Part shown: piece after piece, positions 1-8,576 of the stretch
Layout: each line of letters starts with the position of its first letter
How positions within the stretch are numbered: position 1 is the stretch's first letter
From: Streptomyces sp. NBC_01255
GTDB taxonomy: Bacteria > Actinomycetota > Actinomycetes > Streptomycetales > Streptomycetaceae
Reading direction: 5' to 3'
Length of the DNA: 64,000 nucleotides
Assembly: GCF_036226445.1 (NCBI RefSeq)
Contig: NZ_CP108474.1
Location: 7,130,001 to 7,194,000 of the forward strand
Notes under the pieces: generated by a model
Seen by the model: the letters and a program-made list of their open reading frames with translations, nothing else
The model's database searches: none
What the model was told of the DNA's origin: nothing
Position numbers and translations under genes: made by a program

Positions 1-1233
1 CTCGACTTCCTGGCCGAGGCCGAGAAGCGCGACCACCGCAAGCTCGGCAACGAGCTCGACCTCTTCTCCGTCCCGGACGAGATCGGCTCCGGCCTCGCGG
101 TCTTCCACCCCAAGGGCGGCATCATCCGCCGGGTCATGGAGGACTACTCGCGCAAGCGCCACGAGGAGGAGGGCTACGAGTTCGTCTACTCGCCGCACGC
201 CACCAAGGGCAAGCTGTTCGAGAAGTCGGGCCACCTGGACTGGTACGCCGAGGGCATGTACCCGCCCATGCAGCTCGACGAGGGCGTGGACTACTACCTC
301 AAGCCCATGAACTGCCCGATGCACAACCTGATCTTCGACGCGCGCGGGCGCTCCTACCGTGAGCTGCCGCTGCGCCTGTTCGAGTTCGGCACCGTGTACC
401 GGTACGAGAAGTCCGGCGTCGTCCACGGTCTGACCCGGGCGCGCGGCTTCACCCAGGACGACGCGCACATCTACTGCACCCGCGAGCAGATGGCGGAGGA
501 GCTGGACAAGACCCTCACCTTCGTCCTCAACCTGCTCCGCGACTACGGCCTGAACGACTTCTACCTGGAGCTGTCCACCAAGGACCCGGAGAAGTTCGTC
601 GGCTCGGACGAGGCGTGGGAGGAGGCCACCGCGGTCCTCCAGCAGGTCGCCGAGAAGCAGGGCCTCCCGCTGACCCCCGACCCGGGCGGCGCCGCGTTCT
701 ACGGCCCGAAGATCTCGGTGCAGGCGCGGGACGCCATCGGCCGTACCTGGCAGATGTCGACCGTGCAGCTCGACTTCAACCTGCCGGAGCGCTTCGACCT
801 GGAGTACACCTCCCCGGACGGCACCAAGCAGCGCCCGGTCATGATCCACCGCGCGCTCTTCGGTTCCATCGAGCGTTTCTTCGCGGTGCTCCTGGAGCAC
901 TACGCGGGTGCGATGCCGCCGTGGCTGGCGCCGGTGCAGGCGACCGGTATCCCGATCGGCGACGCGCACGTCGACTACCTGCACGAGTTCGCCGCCAAGG
1001 CGAAGAAGCAGGGCCTGCGCGTGGACGTCGACTCGTCCTCGGACCGGATGCAGAAGAAGATCCGGAACGCGCAGAAGCAGAAGGTCCCGTTCATGATCAT
1101 CGCGGGTGACGACGACATGGCCGCCGGCGCCGTCTCCTTCCGCTACCGCGACGGTTCGCAGGAGAACGGCATCCCCGTCGACGAGGCCATCGCCAAGATC
1201 GCCAAGATCGTCGAGGACCGCGTCCAGGTCTGA
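1..1233 (+). CDS. thrS: Threonyl-tRNA synthetase, 5' end outside window
   Basis: Cytoplasmic class II aminoacyl-tRNA synthetase that charges tRNA(Thr) with threonine. The frame is open from the first base, so the start lies upstream. About 410 residues are visible: the catalytic core and the C-terminal anticodon-binding domain. The N-terminal TGS and editing-like domains are missing. The segment MNCPMH (Cys near visible residue 105) fits the ThrRS active-site zinc ligands, and [18 protein letters not shown] matches class II motif 2. The gene ends in a strong hairpin just after the stop. The downstream HIT and phosphatidylinositol genes follow thrS in many actinobacteria, which supports the call. 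Confidence 0.97.
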   Translation, partial: LDFLAEAEKRDHRKLGNELDLFSVPDEIGSGLAVFHPKGGIIRRVMEDYSRKRHEEEGYEFVYSPHATKGKLFEKSGHLDWYAEGMYPPMQLDEGVDYYLKPMNCPMHNLIFDARGRSYRELPLRLFEFGTVYRYEKSGVVHGLTRARGFTQDDAHIYCTREQMAEELDKTLTFVLNLLRDYGLNDFYLELSTKDPEKFVGSDEAWEEATAVLQQVAEKQGLPLTPDPGGAAFYGPKISVQARDAIGRTWQMSTVQLDFNLPERFDLEYTSPDGTKQRPVMIHRALFGSIERFFAVLLEHYAGAMPPWLAPVQATGIPIGDAHVDYLHEFAAKAKKQGLRVDVDSSSDRMQKKIRNAQKQKVPFMIIAGDDDMAAGAVSFRYRDGSQENGIPVDEAIAKIAKIVEDRVQV

Positions 1234-1248
1234 CGGCCGCACGCGTGA

Positions 1249-1935
1249 TCAGGCCCCCGGGGATTCCCCCGGGGGCCTCTTCTCGTCCTCCCGCGTGAAC
1301 GCCTGGATCAGCCAGGACGAGAACGAACCCGTCACCGCGCCGAGCAGCGCGAGCCCGCAGGCCATCACGCCCACCGCCGTCACCCGGCCGCCCGTGGTCA
1401 CCGGGGTGACGTCCCCGTACCCCACCGTGGCGAGCGTGGCGCAGGCCCACCACACCGCGTCGCCGAAGGTGCGGATCGTGGCGCCCGGGGCATCCACCTC
1501 GTACTGGTAGACGGTGAGCGCTCCCGCGAAGCCCAGCAGGGTCGTGGTGAGGCCGGCGTAGACCATCACGCGCGCGTAGAGGCTGAGCCGCGGCTTCTCC
1601 TGGCGGCGCTGCACCCGGTCGTAGATGGTGACCATCCGCACCGGCCGCAGCAGGGGCAGCATCAGGACCACCGTGTCGAGGAGGTGGGTGCGGACGAAGC
1701 GCAGCGGGCCGAGGCCGCTGAGGCGGAGCCGTACCGCGTAGTCCGCGATGAAGACCGCCCAGGCGGCCAGGGTGACGGCGAGGCACAGGTCGAGCCAGAC
1801 CTGGGCGAGACCGTGGTGGCCGAGGACCCGGACCGCGTAGCCCGTCAGATAGGCGAGCGAGGCCACGGCGAGCGGGGTCTCCATGCGGCGGTCCCAGCGT
1901 TCCTGGCGGGGCGGTTTCGGTGGCCTGTCGATCAT
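1249..1935 (-). CDS. Voltage-gated-like potassium channel
   Basis: A 228-residue integral membrane protein of the ion-channel superfamily. The K+ selectivity filter TVGYGD is at residues 170-175, preceded by a pore helix (FGDAVWWACATLA) and followed by an inner helix at about 185-207. Upstream there are helices at about 21-38, 46-66, 84-105 and 122-145. The 84-110 segment carries several arginines and could be an S4-like sensor, but it is too irregular to call voltage gating from sequence. There is no cytoplasmic RCK domain. The gene is convergent with thrS, whose terminator is inside its last codons, and divergent from the HIT gene. It looks inserted between two genes usually found together in actinobacteria. 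Confidence 0.88.
   Translation of the reverse strand: MIDRPPKPPRQERWDRRMETPLAVASLAYLTGYAVRVLGHHGLAQVWLDLCLAVTLAAWAVFIADYAVRLRLSGLGPLRFVRTHLLDTVVLMLPLLRPVRMVTIYDRVQRRQEKPRLSLYARVMVYAGLTTTLLGFAGALTVYQYEVDAPGATIRTFGDAVWWACATLATVGYGDVTPVTTGGRVTAVGVMACGLALLGAVTGSFSSWLIQAFTREDEKRPPGESPGA
1251..1278 (+). terminator. Terminator of thrS, inside the convergent gene's 3' end
   Basis: A perfect 12-bp inverted repeat (AGGCCCCCGGGG, loop ATTC) starts 18 bases after the thrS stop. It lies inside the last codons of the convergent ion-channel gene, so the same bases encode that protein's C-terminal tail. Confidence 0.8.
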
Positions 1936-1999
1936 CGGATCAGCATGGCGTCTGCATGGATCTTCCGCCCCGGCGACACGTTCCGAACGGGCGACGCAA

Positions 2000-2005
2000 T
2001 ATGCT
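2000..2005 (+). promoter_or_regulatory. Putative -10 hexamer for a leaderless HIT mRNA
   Basis: TATGCT ends 7 bases before the ATG at 2013, and no purine-rich Shine-Dalgarno sequence lies between them. Transcription would start at or next to the ATG. No convincing -35 is visible. Confidence 0.35.
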
Positions 2006-2012
2006 GCACAGC

Positions 2013-2564
2013 ATGACGACTGAGCCGGAGCAGCAGATCGGAGTCGGGACGCGGGACGCGTTCCAGCGCCTGTGGACGCCTCACCGGATGGCGTACATCC
2101 AGGGCGAGAACAAGCCGACCGGGCCGGGGGCCGACGACGGCTGTCCGTTCTGCTCGATTCCGGCGAAGTCCGACGAGGACGGTCTGGTGATCGCCCGCGG
2201 CGAGAGCGTGTACGCGGTCCTCAACCTGTACCCGTACAACGGCGGACACCTCATGGTCGTCCCCTACCGGCACGTCGCCGACTACACGGACCTGGACGTG
2301 GCGGAGACGGCGGAGCTCGCCGACCTCACCAAGCGCGCGATGGTCGCGCTGCGGACGGCGTCGGGTGCGCACGGCTTCAACATCGGCATGAACCAGGGCG
2401 CCGTCGCCGGCGCGGGGATCGCCGCGCACCTGCACCAGCACGTGGTGCCGCGCTGGGGCGGCGACACCAACTTCATGCCGGTCGTCGGGCACACCAAGGT
2501 GCTTCCGCAGCTGCTCGCCGACACCCGGAAGATGCTCGCCGACGCCTGGCCGGCCACCATCTGA
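2013..2564 (+). CDS. HIT family hydrolase (Ap4A phosphorylase-like)
   Basis: A 183-residue HIT protein. The triad HLHQHVV gives the HxHxHxx signature whose central histidine is the nucleotidyl acceptor. An upstream CPFCSI pair and the NLYPYNGGHLMVVP segment are typical of the branch that includes mycobacterial diadenosine tetraphosphate phosphorylase. The likely role is cytoplasmic breakdown of Ap4A or related nucleotides made by aminoacyl-tRNA synthetases, which would fit the neighbouring thrS; the substrate is inferred. The ATG at 2013 is chosen over in-frame upstream codons because homology begins just after it and a -10-like hexamer sits immediately upstream. Confidence 0.9.
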   Translation: MTTEPEQQIGVGTRDAFQRLWTPHRMAYIQGENKPTGPGADDGCPFCSIPAKSDEDGLVIARGESVYAVLNLYPYNGGHLMVVPYRHVADYTDLDVAETAELADLTKRAMVALRTASGAHGFNIGMNQGAVAGAGIAAHLHQHVVPRWGGDTNFMPVVGHTKVLPQLLADTRKMLADAWPATI

Positions 2565-2610
2565 TCCGTACGCGGGGCGATTCGTACGCGTGTTGATTCG
2601 TACGCGCGCG

Positions 2611-2640
2611 AAAGGCCCGGGCCGAGTGGCCCGGGCCTTT
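2611..2640. terminator. Bidirectional terminator between convergent genes
   Basis: A perfect 13-bp stem (AAAGGCCCGGGCC, loop GAGT) has A on the left arm and T on the right, so it can act in both directions. It separates the HIT gene from the convergent membrane-protein gene. Just upstream the 12-mer GATTCGTACGCG occurs twice. Confidence 0.85.
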
Positions 2641-2654
2641 TCCCGTTCGTCCCG

Positions 2655-4313
2655 TCAGGCGTCGTAGGCGTCGGCCTTCCTCGGGCCCGGGTCCTGGACG
2701 GCTCCGCCGAGGAACATCGAGCGGTTGGTGAAGCGCTCCGTGTCCACACCGTGGTCGTCGAGCATCTTGACGGTCGCGGCGTGGACGGCCCGCAGCACCG
2801 GCGTCGCCATGCGGATCGCGTCGTCGGCCATGAAGCGGTTCTTCCAGAGCGGGCCCGCCCAGGCGTGACGCAGGCCGAAGGGCTCGGGCAGGACGAGCTT
2901 GCCGCCGAGGAAGTCCAGGAGCGGCGGGTACCAGGAGAGCGGGGCGCGGACCGCGAGCCGGACCACCTCGTCCGTCTCCATCAGCGGCTGCTGGATCTCC
3001 CTCGTCTCCCAGAAGCGGACGGCCTTCGAGACCTCCTTGGTCTTCGCCTTGGGCTTCGTCGTGAAGAGGGAGTGCACGGGCCCCAGGGCGTGGCCGGTGA
3101 CCTCGACCCGGAGCGTGTGGTGGAGCGAGGTGACGGTGACCAGCATCGTGAGGACGAGGTTTCCGTCCCACAGGATGAACTGCACGCCGAGGTAGTGGCG
3201 GTTGCCGGCGCCGAACTGCTGGTCGTTGCAGATGCGCTGTATCTCGTGCGGCTTCACCTGGTAGTGGACGATGCTGTCGCCCTCGGGGCGGCTGACCTCG
3301 TCAGCGCCCTCGCCGACCGGGGAGACGACCCAGTGCTTGACGGTCGGCTTGGGGAAGCCCGTCTTGAGGGAGCCGCGCTCCAGCAGCGCGAGCTGGTCGT
3401 GGATCTTCCGTATGACGTCCCAGGCGCGGAAGTCGTGGATCTCCCGGCCGGGCTGCGGGACGAGCTCCTCGGCGAGGGTCCAGCTGCCCCAGCGGGTGCC
3501 CATGCCGAGGATGCCCTTCGTGCCCGCGTAGAAGACGATGTTGGACTGCTGCTCGGCGGAGAGCTTCTCCAGGTTCAGCCGGAGGGCCTCGGCGGCCTTC
3601 TCGCCCGGATCCTGCGGCACGGCCTCGGGGATCTTCGGACCGGCGCCGCCGCCGCTGAGCAGGGAGGTCCACTGCTCGCGCAGGGCGACCGCGGTCTTCT
3701 CGCAGATCTGGCGCGCGAGGAACCAGCCGACGACCGGAGCCACGATCATGGCGCGCAGGTAGTTCGGCAGGATCCCGTCGAAGGGCAGCTTGATCAGCAC
3801 GAGCAGGGCGAACAGGCCGGCGGCGACGAGGAGTGCGGTGCCGACGGCGCTGGTGCGCTTGTTCGCGGAGCCCGCGGCGATCCTGCGGAGCTGGATGACG
3901 CCGAGCCAGAGGAGCAGACCGGGCAGGAAGAGGACGCCGCAGAAGAACGTGACCAGGGTCAGCCTGCTGTCGCGCTGCCTGCGGATCCGGGAGGCGGCGA
4001 GGCAGTGCTCGACGACCGGCTGGGGCTCCGCGCCGAAGGACTGGATGAGGGCCTTGCGGCCGCCGCCGAGCATGCGTACCTGGACCGCGCGGGAGAAGGC
4101 CTCGCCGAGGTCGGGGTGGAAGAGCTTGTTCCATCTCCCTTCCTTGACCGTCGACTTGTGCAGGTCGTTGTCGGCGTCCAGGATCACCTCGACCGGGCTG
4201 TCGCGGTACGCGACGGAGGCGAGGGCATGGGTCGCCGCCGTGCGTCCGTCCGACCCCTGGAGGGGAACCTGTGCCCCGGGTCCGAATCCGTCGAAAGCCA
4301 CTGCCGCCCCCAT
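2655..4313 (-). CDS. Uncharacterised membrane protein
   Basis: A 552-residue protein that I do not recognise. An N-terminal soluble part (about 115 residues) is followed by three hydrophobic segments near 116-137, 153-175 and 182-200, then a soluble domain of about 340 residues. The soluble part has repeated aromatic and charged stretches (NIVFYAGTKGILGMGTRWG, WDVIRKIHDQLALLERG), and there is a conserved-looking HYLGVQFILWDGNLV segment. No nucleotide-binding or catalytic motif is evident. The frame stays open further upstream, to 4487, with a low-complexity arginine-rich translation; I place the start at the ATG at 4313 because convincing protein sequence begins there. The ribosome-binding site is weak. 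It runs in the same direction as the EF-G-like gene upstream. Confidence 0.75.
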   Translation of the reverse strand: MGAAVAFDGFGPGAQVPLQGSDGRTAATHALASVAYRDSPVEVILDADNDLHKSTVKEGRWNKLFHPDLGEAFSRAVQVRMLGGGRKALIQSFGAEPQPVVEHCLAASRIRRQRDSRLTLVTFFCGVLFLPGLLLWLGVIQLRRIAAGSANKRTSAVGTALLVAAGLFALLVLIKLPFDGILPNYLRAMIVAPVVGWFLARQICEKTAVALREQWTSLLSGGGAGPKIPEAVPQDPGEKAAEALRLNLEKLSAEQQSNIVFYAGTKGILGMGTRWGSWTLAEELVPQPGREIHDFRAWDVIRKIHDQLALLERGSLKTGFPKPTVKHWVVSPVGEGADEVSRPEGDSIVHYQVKPHEIQRICNDQQFGAGNRHYLGVQFILWDGNLVLTMLVTVTSLHHTLRVEVTGHALGPVHSLFTTKPKAKTKEVSKAVRFWETREIQQPLMETDEVVRLAVRAPLSWYPPLLDFLGGKLVLPEPFGLRHAWAGPLWKNRFMADDAIRMATPVLRAVHAATVKMLDDHGVDTERFTNRSMFLGGAVQDPGPRKADAYDA

Positions 4314-4496
4314 CGCCGCGAGTACCTGTGCGGGCTGTTCCCAACTGCCGCGCCCCGCACACCTTCTGAGCTGGGCACCACAGCGTAACCGGGTAGCGGC
4401 TGATGCGTCACCGGAGCGCACGGTCCCGGCCGAATGCCGCCCGCCGGTTCGGTGCCGGCCGGGCGGCAGCGGCTCTCGCCCCGTCAACTGCGAGTG

Positions 4497-6704
4497 TCAG
4501 GAACCCTTTTCGGCCTCGCCGCGGATCCTGTCCGCGAGGTGCGGGGGCATCGGTTCGTGCCGGGCGTACGCGCGGTCGAAGCGGCCCGTGCCGTGCGAGA
4601 CGGAGCGAAGGTCGATCGCGTACCGGCCGATCTCGATCTCCGGAACCTCGGCCCTGACCAGCGTCCGTCCCGGCCCCGCCTGCTCGGTGCCGACGACCCG
4701 GCCGCGCCGCCCCGACAGATCGCTCATGACAGGGCCGACGTACTCGTCGGGGACGAGGACCTGGACCTCGGCGACCGGCTCCAGGAGATGCACGGCGACG
4801 TCGGCGGCCGCCTCGCGCAGCGCGAGCGCCCCGGCCGTCTGGAAGGCGGCGTCGGAGGAGTCGACCGAGTGGGCCTTGCCGTCCCGCAGGGTGATCCGGA
4901 CGTCGACGAGCGGGTAGCCGGCGGCGACGCCCCGGGCGGCCTGGGCCCGCACCCCCTTCTCGACGGAGGCGATGAACTGGCGCGGGACCGCTCCGCCGAC
5001 CACCTTGTCGACGAACTCGATGCCGCTGCCCGCCGGCAGCGGCTCCACGTCGAGCTCGCAGATCGCGAACTGGCCGTGGCCGCCGGACTGCTTGACGTGC
5101 CGGCCCCGGCCGGCCGACGCGCCGCCGAAGGTCTCGCGCAGCGACACCTTGTATGGTACGGCGTCCACCCGGACCCCGTACCGTCCCTGGAGCCGTTCCA
5201 GGACGACGTCCTGGTGGGCCTCGCCCAGGCACCACAGCACCACCTGGCGGGTGTCCTGGTTCTGTTCGAGGCGCATGGTCGGGTCCTCGGCGACCAGCCG
5301 GGCCAGGCCCTGCGAGAGCTTGTCCTCGTCGGCCTTGCCGTGCGCCTCGACGGCGAGCGGCAGCAGGGGCTCCGGCATGCTCCACGGCTCCATCAGGAGC
5401 GGGTCGTCCTTCGCGGAGATCGTGTCGCCGGTCTCGGCGCGGCCCAGCCGGGCGACACAGGCGAGGTCCCCGGCGATGCAGTGCGCCATGGGCCGCTGCT
5501 GCTTGCCGAAGGGAGAAGTGAGTCCCCCGATCCGCTCGTCGACGTCGTGGTCCTCGTGGCCCCGGTCGGCCAGGCCGTGGCCGGAGACGTGCACCGTCTC
5601 GTCGGGTCGCAGCGTCCCGGAGAAGACCCGCACCAGGGAGATCCGGCCGACGTACGGGTCGGCGGCGGTCTTGACGACCTCGGCGACCAGCGGGCCGTCG
5701 GGGTCGCAGGTGACCGGTGGCCGGGGCTGCCCGTCGGGCGTGGTGACGGCGGGCGGCTCGTGCTCCAGGGGGGAGGGGAAGCCGCCGGTGATCAGCTCCA
5801 GGAGTTCGAGGGTGCCGAGGCCCTGCGTCCCGCCGTCGACGGCGGGGGCGGCCGCGAGGACCGGGTGGAAGCCGCCCCGGGCGACGGCCTTCTCCAGGTC
5901 GTCGACGAGCGTCTTCACGTCGATCTCCTCGCCGCCGAGATAGCGGTCCATGAGGGTCTCGTCCTCGCTCTCCGCGATGATCCCCTCGATGAGCCGGGCG
6001 CGGGCCTCCGCGATCAGCTCCCGCTGGCCCTCGTCGGGCTCCTCCTCGCGTCGTACGCCCGTCGAGTAGTCGAGGATCCGCTCCGAGAGCAGACCGACGA
6101 GTCCCGTGGCGGGCGCGTGCCCGTCGGCGCCCTCGGTGCCGCGCACCGGCAGATAGAGGGGGAGGACGGCGTCCGGGTCGTCGCGCCCGAAGAGGTCGGC
6201 GCAGACGGCGGTGAGCTCGGTGAAGTCGGTGCGGGCGGTGTCGAGGTGGGTGACGACGATGGCGCGGGGCATGCCGACGGCGGCGCACTCCTCCCAGACC
6301 ATGCGGGTGGAGGCGGCGACGGCATCGGCCTCCTGCGCGGCCGAGACGACGAAGAGGGCCGCGTCCGCCGCCCGCAGACCGGCCCTCAGCTCCCCGACGA
6401 AGTCGGCGTACCCGGGTGTGTCGAGGAGATTGATCTTGAACCCGTCCCAGCCGACCGGGACGAGGGAGAGCTGTACGGAGCGATGCTGGCGGTGCTCGAT
6501 CTCGTCGTAGTCGGAGACCGTCCCGCCGTCCTCGACGCGCCCCGCCCGGTTGACCGCCCCGGCGGCCTGGGCGAGCGCCTCGACGAGGGTCGTCTTGCCC
6601 GATCCACTGTGGCCGACCAGCACCACGTTCCGTACGGACGCGGGCCGGTCGGCCGTCAAAGCCCTGCCGGCGGCTCCGGCGGCCGTGTTCGCCTTGTCAC
6701 CCAT
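4497..6704 (-). CDS. EF-G-like translational GTPase (EF-G2 type)
   Basis: A 735-residue paralogue of elongation factor G, not the main ribosomal translocase. The P-loop GHSGSGKT is at residues 31-38 and G3 DTPG at 95-98. The guanine-specificity motif G4 reads THLD (152-155) instead of NKxD. Domain II (VAEVVKTAADPYVGRISLVRVFSG) and EF-G-like domains III-V follow, including the HGQFAICELDVEPL segment. Length is near the 700 residues usual for EF-G. The start at 6704 has a good ribosome-binding site (GGGAGGAA, about 6 bases upstream). The true EF-G gene normally lies in the str operon with rpsL, rpsG and tuf, so this is an accessory copy of unknown role. It is divergent from the phosphatidylinositol genes. 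Confidence 0.87.
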   Translation of the reverse strand: MGDKANTAAGAAGRALTADRPASVRNVVLVGHSGSGKTTLVEALAQAAGAVNRAGRVEDGGTVSDYDEIEHRQHRSVQLSLVPVGWDGFKINLLDTPGYADFVGELRAGLRAADAALFVVSAAQEADAVAASTRMVWEECAAVGMPRAIVVTHLDTARTDFTELTAVCADLFGRDDPDAVLPLYLPVRGTEGADGHAPATGLVGLLSERILDYSTGVRREEEPDEGQRELIAEARARLIEGIIAESEDETLMDRYLGGEEIDVKTLVDDLEKAVARGGFHPVLAAAPAVDGGTQGLGTLELLELITGGFPSPLEHEPPAVTTPDGQPRPPVTCDPDGPLVAEVVKTAADPYVGRISLVRVFSGTLRPDETVHVSGHGLADRGHEDHDVDERIGGLTSPFGKQQRPMAHCIAGDLACVARLGRAETGDTISAKDDPLLMEPWSMPEPLLPLAVEAHGKADEDKLSQGLARLVAEDPTMRLEQNQDTRQVVLWCLGEAHQDVVLERLQGRYGVRVDAVPYKVSLRETFGGASAGRGRHVKQSGGHGQFAICELDVEPLPAGSGIEFVDKVVGGAVPRQFIASVEKGVRAQAARGVAAGYPLVDVRITLRDGKAHSVDSSDAAFQTAGALALREAAADVAVHLLEPVAEVQVLVPDEYVGPVMSDLSGRRGRVVGTEQAGPGRTLVRAEVPEIEIGRYAIDLRSVSHGTGRFDRAYARHEPMPPHLADRIRGEAEKGS

Positions 6705-6865
6705 GATGTGTTCCTCCCGACTGCTCGCACGGTGCGGCGGGACGCGGGCGCGGGGGAGTGGCGTGTCGCGGTGCGGCTCCTGCGCGTGCCCGCGGTGGTC
6801 CTTCGAGCTTTGCACCGGCTTCGGGAAGCGTCCATACGTCGTACACGCACGGACCCGCGAGGGGA

Positions 6866-6903
6866 CGTCGACGCGGCGGGGACGGGTGCCCGCCGCGTCG
6901 ACG
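6866..6903. repeat. 15-bp perfect inverted repeat in a divergent promoter region
   Basis: Left arm 6866-6880 (CGTCGACGCGGCGGG) pairs perfectly with 6889-6903, with an 8-base loop. It lies between the EF-G-like gene and the pgsA-like gene, just upstream of a -10-like TACGAT (6917-6922). It could be an operator or an RNA hairpin. The rest of this 271-base gap shows no other clear element. Confidence 0.5.
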
Positions 6904-6975
6904 GCGCGCGCGTGGCTACGATGGGTGAGCCGGTGGTCATAGGGGCCGCGCGGCCCACCGAACCTCGGGAAGGCC

Positions 6976-7635
6976 ATGCTGAACAAGTACGCGCGTGCCT
7001 TTTTTACGCGTGTCCTCACACCGTTCGCCGCGTTTCTGCTCCGCCGGGGCGTCAGCCCCGACGCGGTCACGCTCATCGGCACGGCGGGAGTGATGGCCGG
7101 TGCGCTGGTCTTCTTCCCCCGGGGAGAGTTCTTCTGGGGCACGATCGTCATCACCCTCTTCGTCTTCTCCGACCTCGTCGACGGCAACATGGCCCGGCAG
7201 GCGGGGATCTCCAGCCGTTGGGGGGCGTTCCTCGACTCGACGCTCGACCGGGTCGCGGACGGCGCCATCTTCGGCGGCTTCGCGCTCTGGTACGCGGGCA
7301 CGGGCGACGACAACGTGCTGTGCGCCGTCGCCATCTTCTGCCTCGCGAGCGGCCAGGTCGTCTCGTACACCAAGGCCCGTGGCGAATCGATTGGCCTGCC
7401 GGTAGCGGTGAACGGTCTCATCGAGCGCGCCGAGCGCCTCGTCATCTCGCTGGTCGCCGCCGGTCTCGCCGGACTGCACGCCTTCGGCGTGCCCGGCGTC
7501 CAGGTGCTGCTCCCGATCGCCCTGTGGATCGTGGCGGTCGGCAGCGCGGTGACGCTGGGACAGCGCGTGGTGACGGTACGACGGGAGTCGGCCGAGGCGG
7601 ACGCCGCGGCCAGGGGGAGCGAGGCGGCGTCGTGA
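6976..7635 (+). CDS. pgsA: CDP-alcohol phosphatidyltransferase (phosphatidylinositol phosphate synthase)
   Basis: A 219-residue polytopic membrane enzyme that transfers a phosphatidyl group from CDP-diacylglycerol to an inositol-type alcohol. The family signature is complete: D66-x2-D69-G70-x2-A73-R74, then G83-x3-D87-x3-D91, which binds the divalent metals and CDP. Placement directly upstream of an acyltransferase and a PimA-like mannosyltransferase points to phosphatidylinositol phosphate synthesis rather than phosphatidylglycerol phosphate; the substrate is inferred from context. A GGAAGG ribosome-binding site precedes the ATG. The stop overlaps the GTG start of the next gene, so the two are translationally coupled. 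Confidence 0.92.
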   Translation: MLNKYARAFFTRVLTPFAAFLLRRGVSPDAVTLIGTAGVMAGALVFFPRGEFFWGTIVITLFVFSDLVDGNMARQAGISSRWGAFLDSTLDRVADGAIFGGFALWYAGTGDDNVLCAVAIFCLASGQVVSYTKARGESIGLPVAVNGLIERAERLVISLVAAGLAGLHAFGVPGVQVLLPIALWIVAVGSAVTLGQRVVTVRRESAEADAAARGSEAAS

Positions 7636-8576
7636 GCGCACTGAAGGACAAGCTGACCGACGGGCTGTACGGCCTCGGCTGGTCGACCGTGAAGAAGCTG
7701 CCGGAGCCGGTGGCGACCGGCCTCGGCCGGCGGATCGCCGACTTCGCCTGGAAGCGGCGCGGCAAGAGCGTCCTGCGCCTGGAGTCCAACCTCGCGCGCG
7801 TGGTGCCGGACGCCACGCCCGAGCGCCTCGCCGAGCTGTCGAAGGCCGGCATGCGCTCGTACATGCGGTACTGGATGGAGTCCTTCCGGCTGCCGACCTG
7901 GAGCAAGGAGCGGGTCGAGAGCGACGTCGACATCAAGGGCGCCCACTACCTGCTCGAAGGTGTCGCCGCCGGGCGGGGCGTCATCATCGCGCTGCCGCAC
8001 CTGGCCAACTGGGACCTCGCGGGTGTGTGGGTGACCCGCGCGCTCGGCCTGCCGTTCACGACGGTCGCGGAGCGGCTCAAGCCGGAGACCCTGTACGACC
8101 GCTTCGTCGCCTACCGCGAGTCCCTCGGCATGGAGGTCCTCCCGCACACCGGGGGGTCCGCCTTCGGGACGCTCGCGCGGCGGCTGCGGGCCGGCGGCCT
8201 GGTCTGCCTGGTCGCCGACCGCGACCTGTCGGCGTCCGGCATCGAGGTCACGTTCTTCGGCGACACGGCACGGATGCCGGCCGGCCCGGCGATCCTCGCG
8301 CAGCAGACGGGCGCGCTGCTGCTGCCGGTGACGCTCTGGTACGACGACACGGCCGTCATGCGTGGGCGGATCCACCCGCCCGTCGACGTACCGGAGTCAG
8401 GTACGCGGGCCGAGCGGACGTCTGTGACGACACAGGCGCTGGCCGACGCCTTCGCCGCCGGCATCGCGGACCACCCGGAGGACTGGCACATGCTGCAACG
8501 ACTGTGGCTCGCGGACCTGGACGAACGCCCTGAGGGCCCGCAGGGCCCGGACCGGGAAGGGGAGCGGACCGCGTGA
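7632..8576 (+). CDS. patA: Phosphatidylinositol mannoside acyltransferase (lauroyl acyltransferase family)
   Basis: A 314-residue membrane-associated acyltransferase of the LpxL/HtrB-type family. The catalytic HxxxxD motif is H123-L-A-N-W-D128, followed by a DRDLSASGIEV segment and a PAGPAILA helix typical of the family. In mycobacteria the equivalent enzyme acylates the mannose of phosphatidylinositol mannosides, and its gene sits between pgsA and pimA exactly as here. The GTG start at 7632 overlaps the upstream TGA, and the stop overlaps the GTG of pimA. The product probably acts on the cytoplasmic face of the membrane. Confidence 0.92.
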   Translation: MSALKDKLTDGLYGLGWSTVKKLPEPVATGLGRRIADFAWKRRGKSVLRLESNLARVVPDATPERLAELSKAGMRSYMRYWMESFRLPTWSKERVESDVDIKGAHYLLEGVAAGRGVIIALPHLANWDLAGVWVTRALGLPFTTVAERLKPETLYDRFVAYRESLGMEVLPHTGGSAFGTLARRLRAGGLVCLVADRDLSASGIEVTFFGDTARMPAGPAILAQQTGALLLPVTLWYDDTAVMRGRIHPPVDVPESGTRAERTSVTTQALADAFAAGIADHPEDWHMLQRLWLADLDERPEGPQGPDREGERTA

